Part shown: positions 41,661 to 50,160 of the stretch, piece by piece | How positions within the stretch are numbered: position 1 is the stretch's first letter | How the letters are laid out: each line of letters starts with the position of its first letter | Origin: Periweissella cryptocerci | GTDB taxonomy: Bacteria; Bacillota; Bacilli; Lactobacillales; Lactobacillaceae | Direction: 5' to 3' | Length of the DNA: 64,000 nt | Assembly: GCF_004358325.1 (NCBI RefSeq) | Contig: NZ_CP037940.1 | Span: forward strand, 310,001 to 374,000 | Program-made: the position numbers and the translations under genes | The notes under the pieces: generated by a model | What the model was told of the DNA's origin: nothing | The model's input: only the letters and a program-made list of their open reading frames with translations | Databases searched by the model: none

Positions 41661-42365
41661 GGCTAAATTTTTTCTAGCGTGGAATTTGGATATGTGTCTC
41701 AGATTGATTCCCACTACGAGGCTGGAACCAGTCTGGACACCGTGATGGGAGACAAGCATTTGAAGCCACAGTGCGGTCTTCAAATGTTTGCGAAGCTTGG
41801 TTCGCTAACGCGGTAACCATCTTCACAAATCCATAATCAGTAACCAAACCCGTTACTGATTATGCCATCACGGTGCGAGCTAAAGTCCAGCCTGGTTCCG
41901 GCCTCTTCGTTAGTTTGCGTAGGCATTCTGACTAGTAATATGCCGTAATCCTTGTCGCTGTGGGTTTAGCGGTAATCAATAGTTCAACGCTCATCTAGCG
42001 GAGTGACTGAAAATCACATTGTGGCCGCCAGGCTTTACACCGAAATGGGACAAACGTGACACCACGTGTCGGGTTTGTCGCTGAGGGTAGATGAGCAGTC
42101 TTTTGGCTTTAGCCATTAGACTGCCAGCTATCCCGAATTGCCCAAGACAGACATCCAGCCTGCAAGGCTAATCTAATCGCGTTAGGATTAGATTCAGTAT
42201 TTTGTGAAACAAAATGCTGGGATGTTTTGCGTTGCCGGTTCACAGGCATAAGCAAGCAGCTTGGGCATGTGCTTCCATCTCGGTGCACAATGTGATTTTC
42301 AGGCACGCAGTGGCATCATACATCTCATCACATTTTATAAATTCCACGTCAGACGGAATAGAGCC
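41661..42365 (+). mobile_element. Full-length non-autonomous transposon carrying two structured RNA modules, copy C (705 bp)
   Basis: The ends are GGCTAAATTTTTTCTAGCGT and the reverse of GGCTCTATTCCGTCTGACGT, as in the ISL3 element, and AAATATCT is repeated exactly on both sides (41653-41660 and 42366-42373), the 8-bp duplication expected for ISL3. Module 1 is closed by a 21-base stem (41718-41738 with 41885-41905) and holds ACCGTGATGG/CCATCACGGT, CATTTGAAG/CTTCAAATG, GCGAA/TTCGC and a 13-bp hairpin (41832-41844 with 41852-41864). Module 2 is closed by 42003-42023 with 42286-42306 and holds the CTTTACACC, GCTGAGG and AGTCTT/AGACT blocks of copies A and B, with about 110 extra bases of hairpins in its TTGCCCAAG/CTTGGGCA arm. 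No ORF with a ribosome site spans it. Confidence 0.88.
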
Positions 42366-42390
42366 AAATATCTGAATTAACTTTGCGAGC

Positions 42391-43128
42391 TTATTTTTCA
42401 ATAATCGCAATTTCCGTCCAACCAATTTGAAAGCCAGCGCGAATCGCAACGTTGATTGATTTGGTATGTGTAAAGGCAGTCGTATAATACGGCACGATTT
42501 GCCCATCAGTATCAGCAATAATTCGTTGCTTCAACGCATCTACCAATTTTGTGGCCAAGCCTTGGTGCTTGTTAGCTTGAACAATTTCGATACCGATTTC
42601 CCACAAATACTTACCATTCGGATTAGCTCCGGCCATCGCTAGGATTTCGCCATCCTCAATATATGCGACTCCAATTTTGTCTGGATCCGCCTGCGAAAAT
42701 GCAAACGACTGACTGAAACGCGAATCACCCCGGAATTGTTTAATTTCAATTGGGTCATACCATTGCAAATGTTCATCTACCACTGCGACTGTATTATCAA
42801 GATCCGTTCGCGGAATAAAATTCGGGTAATACTCATTAATCTCATACCCGTATTCCGTCAAAATTTTGATTAACTGATTCATGTAACGCACTTCACCAAG
42901 CCATTCACCAGCTAAGTCTTGCCAAACTGCACGTAGCGCATTAGTTAGCGCTTCATTTTCCGAGCGTACAATCACCTTATTATTAATGCAAATAATTGTT
43001 ACTGGCTTTTTGGCATAGTTTCGTGCTCTCCACCCTGCTTGCCCCGTAATAAATACATTGGCCGTTGAGCGAATATCACCAATCGAACACCCTAAATCAA
43101 TTGCAAGTTGTTCTTCAACTAATGACAT
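42391..43128 (-). CDS. GNAT-family acetyltransferase, long form
   Basis: This is a 245-residue protein; the start at 43128 has GGAGG 5 bases upstream. The first 100 residues form a helper domain (VRSENEALTNALRAVWQDLAGEWLGEVRYMNQLIKI), followed by a GNAT domain with YIEDGEILAMAGANPNGKYLWEIGIEI and the acetyl-CoA loop NKHQGLATKLVDALKQRIIAD, then TTAFTHTKSINVAIRAGFQIGW. It resembles uncharacterised GNAT proteins of Bacilli annotated as putative acetyltransferases. The substrate is unknown. Confidence 0.88.
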   Translation of the reverse strand: MSLVEEQLAIDLGCSIGDIRSTANVFITGQAGWRARNYAKKPVTIICINNKVIVRSENEALTNALRAVWQDLAGEWLGEVRYMNQLIKILTEYGYEINEYYPNFIPRTDLDNTVAVVDEHLQWYDPIEIKQFRGDSRFSQSFAFSQADPDKIGVAYIEDGEILAMAGANPNGKYLWEIGIEIVQANKHQGLATKLVDALKQRIIADTDGQIVPYYTTAFTHTKSINVAIRAGFQIGWTEIAIIEK

Positions 43129-43203
43129 TTCATCCTCCATATTAAGCAAAAATAGCCGAAGCAAAGTTAACTGTCACTTTACTCCGACTATTAATAATAA
43201 ATG

Positions 43204-43404
43204 TTACTTTTCAACTTCGATTTTATCTTCTTGAACACTGTTGAATAATTCGATAAACGTCAACATTTGTTCACGCGATGCCAAACTTTCAACGTATTCC
43301 TTTGATTGGCGGAATAATTTCGTTGGCGCGTCTTCTTCTAATGGCTTTTGCGCATCTTTAAATGCTTTCAAGGCCTTCTTCTTAGTGATTGGTTTTTTTG
43401 CCAT
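43204..43404 (-). CDS. Small conserved protein, 66 residues (tandem paralogue 2)
   Basis: MAKKPITKKKALKAFKDAQK begins a basic, then acidic, helical protein. Its second half, EYVESLASREQMLTFIELFN, parallels EYANTEEVLALIATFNARED of the gene just upstream (43408), so the two appear to be tandem duplicates. It lies 3 bases after it and is probably cotranscribed. No family is recognised, but the pattern resembles small uncharacterised cytosolic proteins of lactic acid bacteria. Confidence 0.7.
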   Translation of the reverse strand: MAKKPITKKKALKAFKDAQKPLEEDAPTKLFRQSKEYVESLASREQMLTFIELFNSVQEDKIEVEK

Positions 43405-43407
43405 GGT

Positions 43408-43647
43408 TTATTCCCCTTCTACAGTTTCGTTACTTGCAGATGCGATAATCGTGTTAGTTACCTTAATTGCTTCAACATCTTCACGTGCGTTGAATGTCGC
43501 AATTAACGCTAACACTTCTTCAGTATTGGCATATTCACGGATAAACTTCTTTGTGGCCCGCTTGCCAGTTTCCCGTACATCTTCGTCGAGTTTACGTTGT
43601 GCAAACTTAACATTATTGTGCTTTTGACGATCATCAATTTGATACAT
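43408..43647 (-). CDS. Small conserved protein, 79 residues (tandem paralogue 1)
   Basis: It starts MYQIDDRQKHNNVKFAQRKL with AAGGAG upstream and contains KKFIREYANTEEVLALIATF, related to the following gene. It is soluble, highly charged and helix-prone, and it is first in a two-gene unit. No function is recognised. Confidence 0.7.
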   Translation of the reverse strand: MYQIDDRQKHNNVKFAQRKLDEDVRETGKRATKKFIREYANTEEVLALIATFNAREDVEAIKVTNTIIASASNETVEGE

Positions 43648-43892
43648 ATTGTTGCTCCTTCTTTGTTTTGACTATATTCAGATAACCCTTATCATAAAAT
43701 AAATGCGCTCCGGACACACTTAACTCCCTTAGAACTCAGAAGTTGTCGACTTTGTAGCGCTTTAAAACGTGCCTACTTCATTCGTTATCCTACTTAAATT
43801 CAGCATAAAAATCATGAGACTAGCTATTCTATTTTCGTGACCAATTGCCGCTGTTGTCATTAACTTAAATCATTGTACCGTACCTAGTTGAA
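43648..43892. other. Intergenic, nothing recognised
   Basis: This 245-base gap holds a weak TA-rich promoter area for the 79-residue gene and no conserved structure or ORF. Confidence 0.4.
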
Positions 43893-44408
43893 CTAGCCAA
43901 CAAATACATCGACCCAAACTTCTTTTTCTAACACATAGGTTGGAACTGCCACCCCGTCGATTTTAAAATCTTCCAAATACTGGGTAATTACAAAGGCATT
44001 TTTTTGCCAGAACTTTAAGCCGTTTTCATTTTCCTTGGCTGCAGCTAAGCGTAATTTATTAGCACCTTGCTTACGTGCAAAGTTCGATAACATCGCAAAG
44101 GCCTGCCGTCCGATACCTGCACCACGTTCTTCAGGTGTGATAAAAAACAATCCAATGTACCAGGTGTGCGGACGTGGATACCCACTAATCAAATCAATAA
44201 AGCCAACTGGTTCATCATCAGCCATAATAAAGAAAGTATGCTTATCAGTATTTTCTTTGCCAGCAGGTAATTTTGTGAAAAACTCGCCAACATTTGCTGC
44301 CGTCACCGGTCCACCCCCAAATTCAGCAAAAAAATCTGCGGATGCTTGTGCTAATTGCAATACCTCAGCTTGCTGTTCAGTTGTGATTGCTTTTAATGTC
44401 ACTACCAT
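43893..44408 (-). CDS. GNAT-family acetyltransferase
   Basis: This is a 171-residue protein; the start at 44408 is one base after the stop of the upstream gene, with AAGGA 7 bases before it inside that gene's end. The acetyl-CoA site is LFFITPEERGAGIGRQAFAMLSNFARKQG, and the late LKFWQKNAFVIT is typical. The substrate is unknown. It is tightly coupled to the 92-residue gene. Confidence 0.9.
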   Translation of the reverse strand: MVVTLKAITTEQQAEVLQLAQASADFFAEFGGGPVTAANVGEFFTKLPAGKENTDKHTFFIMADDEPVGFIDLISGYPRPHTWYIGLFFITPEERGAGIGRQAFAMLSNFARKQGANKLRLAAAKENENGLKFWQKNAFVITQYLEDFKIDGVAVPTYVLEKEVWVDVFVG

Positions 44409-44409
44409 T

Positions 44410-44688
44410 TTATTGTCCTTCATCTTGGCGCACTAATTTTTGCAGTAAATCTGACGCCATCATTTGTTCCAATTTTTCATTTTTTTGTAACTGACTAACA
44501 TAGTACTTATGCTTGATAACGACATCCAATTCAACGTCGGGATCATCCAATTTAACTGGCACATAATCAACAATAAATTGCTGATTTTCATCTTTGCCGT
44601 AAATCGCCCAAACTGCTTCATCACCAAATTCTTTCAAATCTGCATCCAATTCATCAATAATTTTAGTTGAGTCATATGATTCTTTCAT
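44410..44688 (-). CDS. Small acidic protein, 92 residues, unknown
   Basis: The start at 44688 has GAGGTG 6 bases upstream. MKESYDSTKIIDELDADLKE is followed by EAVWAIYGKDENQQFIVDYV and a coiled, charged C-terminus. It has no signal peptide or membrane segment. It is coupled to the GNAT gene by a one-base gap. No family is recognised. Confidence 0.7.
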   Translation of the reverse strand: MKESYDSTKIIDELDADLKEFGDEAVWAIYGKDENQQFIVDYVPVKLDDPDVELDVVIKHKYYVSQLQKNEKLEQMMASDLLQKLVRQDEGQ

Positions 44689-44760
44689 TTGTTGCACCTC
44701 ATTTGTGTTCAGTATGTAGTATAATCATACCAGACAATATAAGTAGATGGGGTAACAGAC

Positions 44761-45219
44761 ATGTTTGATAATGCAAAAAAGAGTGTTGAACAACAAAATA
44801 AAACCTTCCAATTGGTTAAAGACCGTTACAACTGGTTGCGTTTAGATACACACGAATTGAACGAAGTTGCTGGCACTGTGACTAATTCAATGGACGATAC
44901 TAACGTTTTCAACTACGTAACTACAATGAGTGCACCTTTCGTTCAAGCTGAATTCAAAAAACTTGGTTTAGAACCAGAAGACGTCTATTATGAACAAGTT
45001 GTGCCTTCAAAAAGCCAACCCGATTTTCTCGAGATCGAAGTACTCGATGATACAACTTTCAAACAAGTAACGGTTTTGGTCCCTGTTCATAGTGAATTTG
45101 ATCCTGAAAAAGGTTTAGTCGATGATGGTGAATTCCAAACGCTGATGCAACACTTATTCACGGCTAATAAAGAATCCGTTGAAACTTACAACGATAATCT
45201 TGATGATTTTAATGATTAA
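44761..45219 (+). CDS. Acidic cytosolic protein, 152 residues, unknown
   Basis: MFDNAKKSVEQQNKTFQLVK begins a soluble acidic protein ending NDNLDDFND. GGGGTAACAGAC before the ATG gives a ribosome site (GGGG). It is divergent from the 92-residue gene and closed by a strong terminator. No family was recognised; the composition suggests an alpha/beta protein of unknown role. Confidence 0.7.
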   Translation: MFDNAKKSVEQQNKTFQLVKDRYNWLRLDTHELNEVAGTVTNSMDDTNVFNYVTTMSAPFVQAEFKKLGLEPEDVYYEQVVPSKSQPDFLEIEVLDDTTFKQVTVLVPVHSEFDPEKGLVDDGEFQTLMQHLFTANKESVETYNDNLDDFND

Positions 45220-45225
45220 TAACTT

Positions 45226-45263
45226 AAAAATGGTAGCCTAGAAATTCTGGGCTACCATTTTTT
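45226..45263. terminator. Bidirectional terminator
   Basis: AAAAATGGTAGCC pairs with GGCTACCATTTTTT with a CTAGAAATTCTGG apex, 7 bases past the stop at 45219. Confidence 0.9.
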
Positions 45264-45351
45264 CGTGAATATTTATCAAACAAAAACGCCTTATGCAGTC
45301 TGGCTAAGCTAGAATTTTATAAAACAAATTCCTAGGTACTAGCAACCTAAA

Positions 45352-46479
45352 TTAGTTTTCTGGCAACCAATATCCCGCCTCAATTGTATCTACCAATTTC
45401 ACTAACTGTTGGGTTTCTGTAACTTCGTGCACTCGTAAAATTTTACCGCCACGCAAATACATTATTGTTTCGGCAATCAATGTTGCTGGTAGTCGTTCTT
45501 CACGCGGTAAGTTAAATAACGTTTTGGCGAAACCCTTGTTAGAAATCGCCGTCATGATTGGGCGCCCGAATTGCTTTAGTTCATTAATATTGCGCATCAT
45601 TGCGAAATCTTCCAAGGCATCGGCGGCCTTGTTATAACCAATTCCTTGGTCAAGAGCAATCCGTTCACGCGCTATACCTGCTGCTTCGAGGTCTGCAAGA
45701 TTTTCAGTGAAAAATTCAACCATGCTTGTCGTTAAATTTCGATACTCCTTTTCACGAGCACTATGCATTGTCAGCAAGCCAACGTTTGCATTAGCCAATA
45801 ACGCCAATTTACGCGAATCGTCGGTGAACCCATTCACATCATTGATGATATCAACTCCAGCCGCTATGACTGCTTGCATGACGGGATACTTGTATGTGTC
45901 AATCGCAATGGCGGCATTTGGAACGGCCGCTTTTACAGCTTCAATAAACGGCACCACCCGCTCAATTTCAACGCTGGGATCAATCGCCGTAAAACCAGGA
46001 CGCGTTGTTTGCCCGCCAATTTCAATCACATTGGCTCCGGCTGCGACCATCGCTTGTGCCCGACTAACAACATCTGCCAACGTATTCGTATACCGGTCAC
46101 CATCGTAAAATGAATCCGGACTCGTGTTCAAAATACCATAAATAATTGCTTGTTTATTCGTATCAAATGTAAATCGCCCAGCTTGCCAAATTTGAGCGTA
46201 CTCGTCGATGATTGCTTGGACACTCTTCGCCGCGCTTGAATCGATTTTTGCCACCTGTTCTTGTAATAATGGTAACGCCGCTCGCGTTAACAGTACTTGA
46301 ACATTATCAGCTTGTTGCACAATTGTCGCATCAAATTTGGCTAACAATGTAATTAATTGGCGATTCACGGGACTAATTTCCAGTGCGACATAATCATTTT
46401 TAACAATTTGTTGGCCAACTGCTTTTTGAGCAAAGTCATTGGCATTGATAAATTCTGCCGAAATATTCTTTATTTGCAT
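45352..46479 (-). CDS. folP: Dihydropteroate synthase
   Basis: This is a 375-residue protein; the start at 46479 has GAGGGG 6 bases upstream. Residues 1-105 are an N-terminal extension also seen in other Lactobacillales FolP proteins. The catalytic barrel begins at GILNTSPDSFYDGDRY, with ANVIEIGGQTTRPGF (the pterin/pABA loop), AIAIDTYKYPVMQ, IINDVNGFTDD and RILRVHEVTET near the end. The enzyme joins dihydropterin pyrophosphate to p-aminobenzoate and is the sulfonamide target. It is last in the folate cluster, 10 bases after the HAM1 gene. Confidence 0.93.
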   Translation of the reverse strand: MQIKNISAEFINANDFAQKAVGQQIVKNDYVALEISPVNRQLITLLAKFDATIVQQADNVQVLLTRAALPLLQEQVAKIDSSAAKSVQAIIDEYAQIWQAGRFTFDTNKQAIIYGILNTSPDSFYDGDRYTNTLADVVSRAQAMVAAGANVIEIGGQTTRPGFTAIDPSVEIERVVPFIEAVKAAVPNAAIAIDTYKYPVMQAVIAAGVDIINDVNGFTDDSRKLALLANANVGLLTMHSAREKEYRNLTTSMVEFFTENLADLEAAGIARERIALDQGIGYNKAADALEDFAMMRNINELKQFGRPIMTAISNKGFAKTLFNLPREERLPATLIAETIMYLRGGKILRVHEVTETQQLVKLVDTIEAGYWLPEN

Positions 46480-46489
46480 CTTGTTCCCC

Positions 46490-47077
46490 TCATCGTCCAT
46501 TTAATTGAGCCACTAAGTCTTGGGCTGCTCGACCGCGATGTGCATACGGTAACCGCTGCTTAATTGGTAGTTCAGCTAACGTTTTACCAGTTTCAGTTTC
46601 AAAAATATCATCAAGTCCATGCGAATAGCTCCCACGTGGTGCAGATGCAACTTGGACACCGCCGCGCCCAACGCTTTGCAAATAACCATTGGGCGTCACC
46701 AACGCAAAATCAGCTTGCAAATAGCCCCGTCGATTGCTGTGCTGCGCTAGTAATCCCAATACGTAATTGTTCACTGCATCATCATCATACGCGTCGTGAG
46801 CAATAAATTCGCGCATTGTCACTGCCCCAAAATGCTCAGGCAGCGCTGTAATAAACATTCCAGAATCATCGCCTAATACATATTCGTCCGGTAACATTTT
46901 GGCGATAAACGCTGCTTTTTGTAACGCATTGGCCGCCATATCATCAGTTGTTTCGTCTGGAAAAACTTGTTGCGGTAATACATCACGATAGTTAAGCACC
47001 GTAATTCCTAATTGAGCAAAAAATGCGGCAATTTCCGTCGTTTTCGCAGTGTTATTCGATGCTAAAATAATACGCAT
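46490..47077 (-). CDS. HAM1/RdgB-like nucleotide pyrophosphatase in folate cluster
   Basis: This 195-residue protein opens with MRIILASNNTAKTTEIAAFF, the SNN-x-K-x-E motif of the ITP/XTP pyrophosphatase family, then YVLGDDSGMFITALP and LPIKQRLPYAHRGRAAQ. The standard role is hydrolysis of non-canonical purine triphosphates, but in lactic acid bacterial folate clusters a HAM1-like gene between folE and folP has been suggested to remove pyrophosphate from dihydroneopterin triphosphate. Its position here fits that second role. Confidence 0.88.
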   Translation of the reverse strand: MRIILASNNTAKTTEIAAFFAQLGITVLNYRDVLPQQVFPDETTDDMAANALQKAAFIAKMLPDEYVLGDDSGMFITALPEHFGAVTMREFIAHDAYDDDAVNNYVLGLLAQHSNRRGYLQADFALVTPNGYLQSVGRGGVQVASAPRGSYSHGLDDIFETETGKTLAELPIKQRLPYAHRGRAAQDLVAQLNGR

Positions 47078-47090
47078 GTCGCTACCTCAC

Positions 47091-47681
47091 TTATTTGTCC
47101 AATTGCGCTAACACACCACTATTCAAGAGAAATTCAAGGCGACTATTTGCGTCGTCTTTGAATTTGCCGAGGTAGTAGTTTGTCACCGTTTGATCACCCG
47201 GTTGATTAATGCCCCGCATTTCCATGCACATGTGGCGGGCTTTCACGTAAATTGCAATCCCCGCGGGGTTTAAGATTCGTTGTAACTCATCACCAATCAT
47301 CGTGGTTATATTTTCTTGAACTTGCGGACGGCGTGCTACCCAATCAACTAATCGGGGCACCTTGCTCAAGCCAATAATTTCTCCAGTCGGAATGTATGCC
47401 ACATCAACTGTACCAAAAAATGGTAATAAATGATGTTCGCACATTGAATAAAACGGAATATCGCGAATCACAACCATATCAGCATTTTTTTCGGCCGGAA
47501 ATAACTTATAATTCGTAAATTCCGTCTCACCAGTGTGTGCAAAAATTTCAGCATATGCTTGGGCTACCCGTCCCGGTGTTTCAATGACACCACTGCGGTT
47601 AACATCATCGCCAATCACTTGCAATAAATCCGTCGTTCCGTGCGCTAGCGTAGTTAATTGTTCTTCATTAAATTCTTTCAT
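47091..47681 (-). CDS. folE: GTP cyclohydrolase I
   Basis: This 196-residue FolE1-type enzyme has GVIETPGRVAQAYAEIFAHTGE, the zinc Cys and His in MCEHHLLPFFG, GLSKVPRLVDWVARRPQVQE and the third zinc Cys in ARHMCMEMRG. It converts GTP to 7,8-dihydroneopterin triphosphate, the first step of folate synthesis. It lies 13 bases before the HAM1 gene, and a 101-base gap separates it from folK, leaving room for a second promoter. Confidence 0.95.
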   Translation of the reverse strand: MKEFNEEQLTTLAHGTTDLLQVIGDDVNRSGVIETPGRVAQAYAEIFAHTGETEFTNYKLFPAEKNADMVVIRDIPFYSMCEHHLLPFFGTVDVAYIPTGEIIGLSKVPRLVDWVARRPQVQENITTMIGDELQRILNPAGIAIYVKARHMCMEMRGINQPGDQTVTNYYLGKFKDDANSRLEFLLNSGVLAQLDK

Positions 47682-47782
47682 CTCAGCCTACCTTTACGTA
47701 TTCTCAACTCCCGACATGATGTGGTAATTCACCTTAACTAAGGCATTAGGCAAATTAACTCATATTGCCAAAACGTGGTTAT

Positions 47783-48277
47783 TTATGCTTCCTTTTTTAC
47801 CCAATTTTGGTCAGTCGTCTGTTCAAGCAGTTTTGTAACTTTAGCGTGAAACTCCGTATCATCAGCACTAACTTCCAACAACGGTACTAGCACAAATCGG
47901 CGGTTAGCCATTTCAGGATGCGGTACTTTTAATTCGGCCGTATCACTGATGAACCCAGGAATATCCACAATGTCCAAGTCAATCGTCCGTGGTCCCCAAT
48001 GAATTAAGCGTTCGCGATGAAGTTGTTGTTCGATAGCTTGTAGTGTATGCAGTAACTCAACGGGCGTTAGTGTAGTAATCACCAAGACACCTTGGTTTAA
48101 AAAATCATCCTGTACGACCCCACCCACTGGTTCAGAGGCATAAAAACTCGACACGCGCACTTCAATGATGCCGGCCGCTTGGCGCAATAGATTCATAGCT
48201 GCTTCGAGCTGTTCGCGCGGATTGCCCATGTTAGCGCCAATACTTAAGTAAGCTCGCGATACCTTATTTTGTGTCAT
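47783..48277 (-). CDS. folK: 2-Amino-4-hydroxy-6-hydroxymethyldihydropteridine pyrophosphokinase
   Basis: This 164-residue HPPK has AYLSIGANMGNPREQLEAAM at the start, SSFYASEPVGGVVQDDFLNQ, HWGPRTIDLDIVDI (the R-T-x-D-L-D-I motif that binds Mg2+) and VPHPEMANRRFVLVPLLEV. It transfers pyrophosphate from ATP to hydroxymethyldihydropterin. Its start overlaps the end of folB by 14 bases, so the two are translationally coupled. Confidence 0.95.
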   Translation of the reverse strand: MTQNKVSRAYLSIGANMGNPREQLEAAMNLLRQAAGIIEVRVSSFYASEPVGGVVQDDFLNQGVLVITTLTPVELLHTLQAIEQQLHRERLIHWGPRTIDLDIVDIPGFISDTAELKVPHPEMANRRFVLVPLLEVSADDTEFHAKVTKLLEQTTDQNWVKKEA

Positions 48278-48638
48278 GTTGATTTACTCCGCTAACCTCA
48301 ATTTCCATATTGTCAAAAATACCGGCAATTGGGACGCCAACTTTTCGAATACGGACCGTCATTGCTTCGGCCATTGGATACTTTGCCAATAACAATTGTA
48401 ATAAGCCGTTGGCGACAGATTCAATCAAATTAAAGTTAAATTCGTTCACAAAATTGGCCACATCATCATACACATCGGCATAACTAATCGTCGTTGTTAA
48501 ATCATCATCGTGCACTTGCGTTTCAATTGGGTATTGGATTTCAACGTCAATTTGAATCCGTTGGCCAATCTTTTTTTCCTCAACTAGCACGCCATTATAC
48601 GTATGAAACTGCATATTATTTAACTTAATTTTTCCCAT
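48264..48638 (-). CDS. folB: Dihydroneopterin aldolase
   Basis: This 124-residue FolB starts MGKIKLNNMQFHTYNGVLVE, with TYNGVLVEEKKIGQRIQIDVEIQ and DVANFVNEFNFNLIESVAN holding the active-site residues. It cleaves dihydroneopterin to hydroxymethyldihydropterin and glycolaldehyde. It is first in the cluster folB-folK-folE-HAM1-folP. folC is absent from this window. Confidence 0.93.
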   Translation of the reverse strand: MGKIKLNNMQFHTYNGVLVEEKKIGQRIQIDVEIQYPIETQVHDDDLTTTISYADVYDDVANFVNEFNFNLIESVANGLLQLLLAKYPMAEAMTVRIRKVGVPIAGIFDNMEIEVSGVNQHDTK

Positions 48639-48716
48639 GTCCGTACGCCCTTTACATAATTTAATTATTGTTTATTTTAGCATATTCTAATAAGAGTATG
48701 GAACTAAGTGTCGCAA

Positions 48717-48743
48717 AAAAACGGTAGCCAACTGACTACCGTT
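48717..48743 (-). terminator. Terminator overlapping the MFS-1 stop codon
   Basis: AACGGTAG and CTACCGTT form the stem, followed on the minus strand by seven T. The stop codon TAG of the MFS gene at 48736 is part of the stem. Confidence 0.88.
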
Positions 48744-49941
48744 CTACTGTGATTTTTTTATATTGTTTATTGACCAAGTCATAAATCAAAGTACCAAATG
48801 CAATTAATGCCATCAATGCTCCTAGCACTTCAAACGGTGCTGCTAATGCCGTTGTACCTTCAAGAATACCAATTCCTTTGAGTAAAAATGGTGTCACAAA
48901 CGAGCCACCATTCAAACCGACAATCATCATTGAAGATGCGAATGCTTGCGATTTTTTCGGTGCAAGCCTAGGTAATGCATTGAACATATATGGAATCACT
49001 AATGATGGTGGTACTCCATTGATGAAGTACGCGAGCACTAATACGATAAAATTATGGCCGGAAAATGCCATCATAAAGTTTGATAGGATTAGTAGTCCTA
49101 ATCCCAGGTAAAAGGTCATTTTCCCCAATTTACGATTCAACCAGCCAAAGAGCACCCCAAACACGATTCCAAATAATGGCATAATTGCCAATAAATTCGA
49201 GGCATTAAAGTTTTCACCCATGATTTGAGCAGCCAATTGCGGGAACCGGATGTTCAATGAAACCACATTACCAATTAACAACAAGCTAAAGATTGCAAAT
49301 AACCAAATAAGTGGGGACATTTTTTGCGGGTATGGCGTCGTGTCAACAGTCGCCCCCTGCATCACTTCAGTTACCGTTGGTTCACCCGCATGATCAAGAT
49401 CAGGTGAACTCAGTAAGAAGAAAATTAATATAGGAAAAGCAATCAAGTAAACCGCATATGATAAATGCCAGCTAATCGCCATCAACAAACCGGCGACAAC
49501 CGTCATCATTGCCTGTCCAAGTGGCTCAGCGGCATTCCGAAATCCGAGCATCGATGCGCGCGTATTACCTGCATACATTTCTTGAATAATCGCAACCGCA
49601 ATTGAGTTGAACAATCCCAACCCCGCTCCCAACGCAATTCGCGAGAGCATAAATGGGACATAGGTATTCAGAAATATTGGTAATGAACCTGCTATCCCCG
49701 TCAAAATTAGCCCTAAAACGATTGTCCGCTTCGTGCCCAGTAATTTAGCGATTGTCGTACTAGCTAAGACCATAATCACTACCGACAAGGAAGATACGGT
49801 TAATAGTGATTCTCCTTGGGCGACAGTTAAATGCATGGATTCTTTCATCAGTGGTAGTGTTCCATTCATCGCATTAACACTTGTTAACAGCAATGAAATC
49901 GACAGGATTGCCAATTTAGCTGTAATTTTATTCTTATTCAT
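48736..49941 (-). CDS. MFS transporter, paralogue 1
   Basis: This 401-residue, 12-helix major facilitator has the start at 49941 (CGGGAAAACA upstream). Family marks are LLGTKRTIVLGLILTG between helices 2 and 3, RIALGAGLGLFNSIAVAIIQ and GFRNAAEPLGQAMMTVVAGL. It closely resembles the transporter at 50363 and drug/metabolite exporters of the DHA1 type in lactic acid bacteria. The substrate is unknown. It has its own terminator overlapping its stop codon. Confidence 0.88.
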   Translation of the reverse strand: MNKNKITAKLAILSISLLLTSVNAMNGTLPLMKESMHLTVAQGESLLTVSSLSVVIMVLASTTIAKLLGTKRTIVLGLILTGIAGSLPIFLNTYVPFMLSRIALGAGLGLFNSIAVAIIQEMYAGNTRASMLGFRNAAEPLGQAMMTVVAGLLMAISWHLSYAVYLIAFPILIFFLLSSPDLDHAGEPTVTEVMQGATVDTTPYPQKMSPLIWLFAIFSLLLIGNVVSLNIRFPQLAAQIMGENFNASNLLAIMPLFGIVFGVLFGWLNRKLGKMTFYLGLGLLILSNFMMAFSGHNFIVLVLAYFINGVPPSLVIPYMFNALPRLAPKKSQAFASSMMIVGLNGGSFVTPFLLKGIGILEGTTALAAPFEVLGALMALIAFGTLIYDLVNKQYKKITVER

Positions 49942-50078
49942 TGTTTTCCCGATTCCCTCACAATATGTATACCTATTTAACTTATTGTAGCGTATCATGC
50001 GCCAATACTTAAGCCCCAATTAATAATCTCTTTAGATATAATGTTAAATACTAACGGAATAGTGGAACCTACAGTAAA

Positions 50079-50123
50079 ACAGCTCACTTCCTACCTTATT
50101 TGGATAAGGCAAAAGTGAGCTGT
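50079..50123 (-). terminator. Terminator of the MFS-2 and 60-residue gene unit
   Basis: ACAGCTCACTT pairs with AAGTGAGCTGT, with an inner CCTTAT/ATAAGG stem; on the minus strand it ends TTTTAC, 37 bases past the stop at 50161. Confidence 0.65.
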
Positions 50124-50160
50124 GTCTGGGTTGGGAACAATTATTTCCTAACCACTAATA

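Noticed and set aside
42109..42518. Minus-strand ORFs crossing repeat copy C and its right flank
   Set aside because: They overlap the structured module and the GNAT gene end, have no ribosome site and no family features.
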